From Sulfuricella denitrificans skB26 (GTDB lineage: Bacteria; Pseudomonadota; Gammaproteobacteria; Burkholderiales; Sulfuricellaceae), in NCBI RefSeq assembly GCF_000297055.2, contig NC_022357.1:2944501-3008500 (forward strand): DNA of 64,000 nucleotides. The letters run 5' to 3'. The notes below the pieces were generated by a model. The model saw only the letters and a program-made list of their open reading frames with translations. It was not told where the DNA came from and made no database searches. Below, piece after piece: positions 63,368-64,000 of the stretch (its first letter is position 1; every line of letters begins with the position of its first letter). The translations under genes were made by a program, and so were the position numbers.

Positions 63368-63973
63368 TTATCCTTCTTCAAGCAATGCCTCGACCTGCCT
63401 GACGTGCGCGCGCGCATTTTTTTCAGAAGGACCACGCGGAATTTGGCGTATATCCTCTGCAGCAAATACCGTAATATTAATTTCTGCGGAGCCATCCAGC
63501 AAAGTGAAGACTGGAAGGGCGCGCTCTTCGCTCCCAAAATAGAGGCGCTTTTCTCCACTTTTATAGGACACCTGCCGAGCCAGAAGAAACAACTCTACCT
63601 CCTTGGCGCTATCTGTGAATAACTGCAGGTTAATGTCCGAGTAGCGGGTTGCCGTGCCTTTCAAAACAGAACCAGTAAGGTACGGGTTAAACTGCCCCAG
63701 CAGGCGCATCGCATCCAATGCCTGCTGCCGCAACTGGCTTAAACGCGCACTTTGCTCACCCCGCTGGTAAAGCGCCTGATAATCCCTTAAGGCCCGCTCA
63801 ACTTCTTCATTATCGGGCAGGTTGTGTGTGTCCGGCGCACCTATCTGGCGAGCGGCCTTATGCTTGGCCAAGGCATAATTCTGAAGACCATCCTCCGCAA
63901 TAATGCGGGCCGCTTGGTGCGCGATTCGCTCACGCATACGGAGGTTCGCGGATTTTTCTCTCTCTCGATGCAT
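63368..63973 (-). CDS. Nucleotidyltransferase-like protein of unknown function
   Basis: A protein of about 201 residues from the ATG at 63971-63973. The frame is open to the window edge, so a start further right is possible. The N-terminal half is helical and very charged (MRERIAHQAARIIAEDG, YALAKHKAARQIGAPD). The C-terminal half has NPYLTGSVLKGTATRYSDINLQL (landmark at about 102-124), the G-S-x(8-10)-S-D-I-x-L pattern of pol-beta-type nucleotidyltransferases, then GSAEINITVF, where a further catalytic Asp would be expected but Glu-Ile-Asn is seen. SDIN rather than SDID also departs from the catalytic pattern. It may be an inactive or divergent member. Confidence 0.65.
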   Translation of the reverse strand: MHREREKSANLRMRERIAHQAARIIAEDGLQNYALAKHKAARQIGAPDTHNLPDNEEVERALRDYQALYQRGEQSARLSQLRQQALDAMRLLGQFNPYLTGSVLKGTATRYSDINLQLFTDSAKEVELFLLARQVSYKSGEKRLYFGSEERALPVFTLLDGSAEINITVFAAEDIRQIPRGPSEKNARAHVRQVEALLEEG

Positions 63974-64000
63974 CTGCGCGGGCTTTTCACCCAAGTCATT

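Overview
The window looks like chromosome of a Gram-negative betaproteobacterium, probably a Nitrosomonadales/Gallionella/Sulfuricella-type organism. Evidence is lipid A-core genes (waaC, waaA), a pilGHIJ-chpA twitching cluster, a thiD-thiE-hemL string, three periplasmic cytochromes c4 and a magnesium-type HemB. No species can be named from sequence alone. I see no tRNA, rRNA, CRISPR array or complete insertion sequence.

Region 1 (1-34062) is one long surface-polysaccharide locus, almost all on the minus strand. From right to left: a WaaE-type glycosyltransferase, a UDP-glucuronate 4-epimerase and rfbB-rfbA-rfbC-rfbD (dTDP-L-rhamnose). A gap follows, then an O-antigen polymerase/ligase and a PglK-like ABC flippase. 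Next comes a tightly coupled operon (25329-10838) built round pseudaminic acid: pseB, pseC, pseF, a Pse-associated methylase carrying a frameshift, a PIG-L deacetylase, a three-domain PseG-acetyltransferase-formyltransferase fusion, a second formyltransferase-like gene, pseI, an oxidoreductase/aminotransferase/acetyltransferase trio, a GT-B-like protein, a PseA/WbpG-type amidotransferase and an amidase. A low-GC acyltransferase on the plus strand (8811-10769) separates this from a second minus-strand operon (8418-1). That operon holds a GT39-like membrane protein, a flippase-like membrane protein, a methyltransferase-glycosyltransferase fusion, another methyltransferase, a GtrB-like transferase, a WecD-like acetyltransferase, GtrA, a third methyltransferase and a WecE transaminase cut by the window edge. 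RfbA and RfbB would supply the dTDP-4-keto-6-deoxyglucose needed both for rhamnose and for WecE/WecD.

Region 2 (34113-41347) is envelope and thiamine housekeeping: waaC-waaA, a TolC-family protein, a Pcm-like methyltransferase, a TPP riboswitch with thiC, and uppP.

Region 3 (41517-50816, minus strand) is the type IV pilus chemosensory operon pilG-pilH-pilI-pilJ-chpA.

Region 4 (51055-64000) contains thiD-thiE-hemL, a MoxR ATPase/VWA/unknown operon interrupted by a 266-bp MITE-like element, three cytochrome c4 paralogues, engB, a structured intergenic element upstream of hemB, hemB, a YcgR-type PilZ protein and a nucleotidyltransferase-like protein.

The strongest candidate for something undescribed is the pse operon. 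It combines a full pseudaminic acid pathway with a deacetylase, two formyltransferase-like domains, extra acetyltransferases and an amidotransferase paired with an amidase where HisH/HisF would be expected. I infer a nonulosonic acid with edited N-acyl groups (formyl and/or acetamidino).
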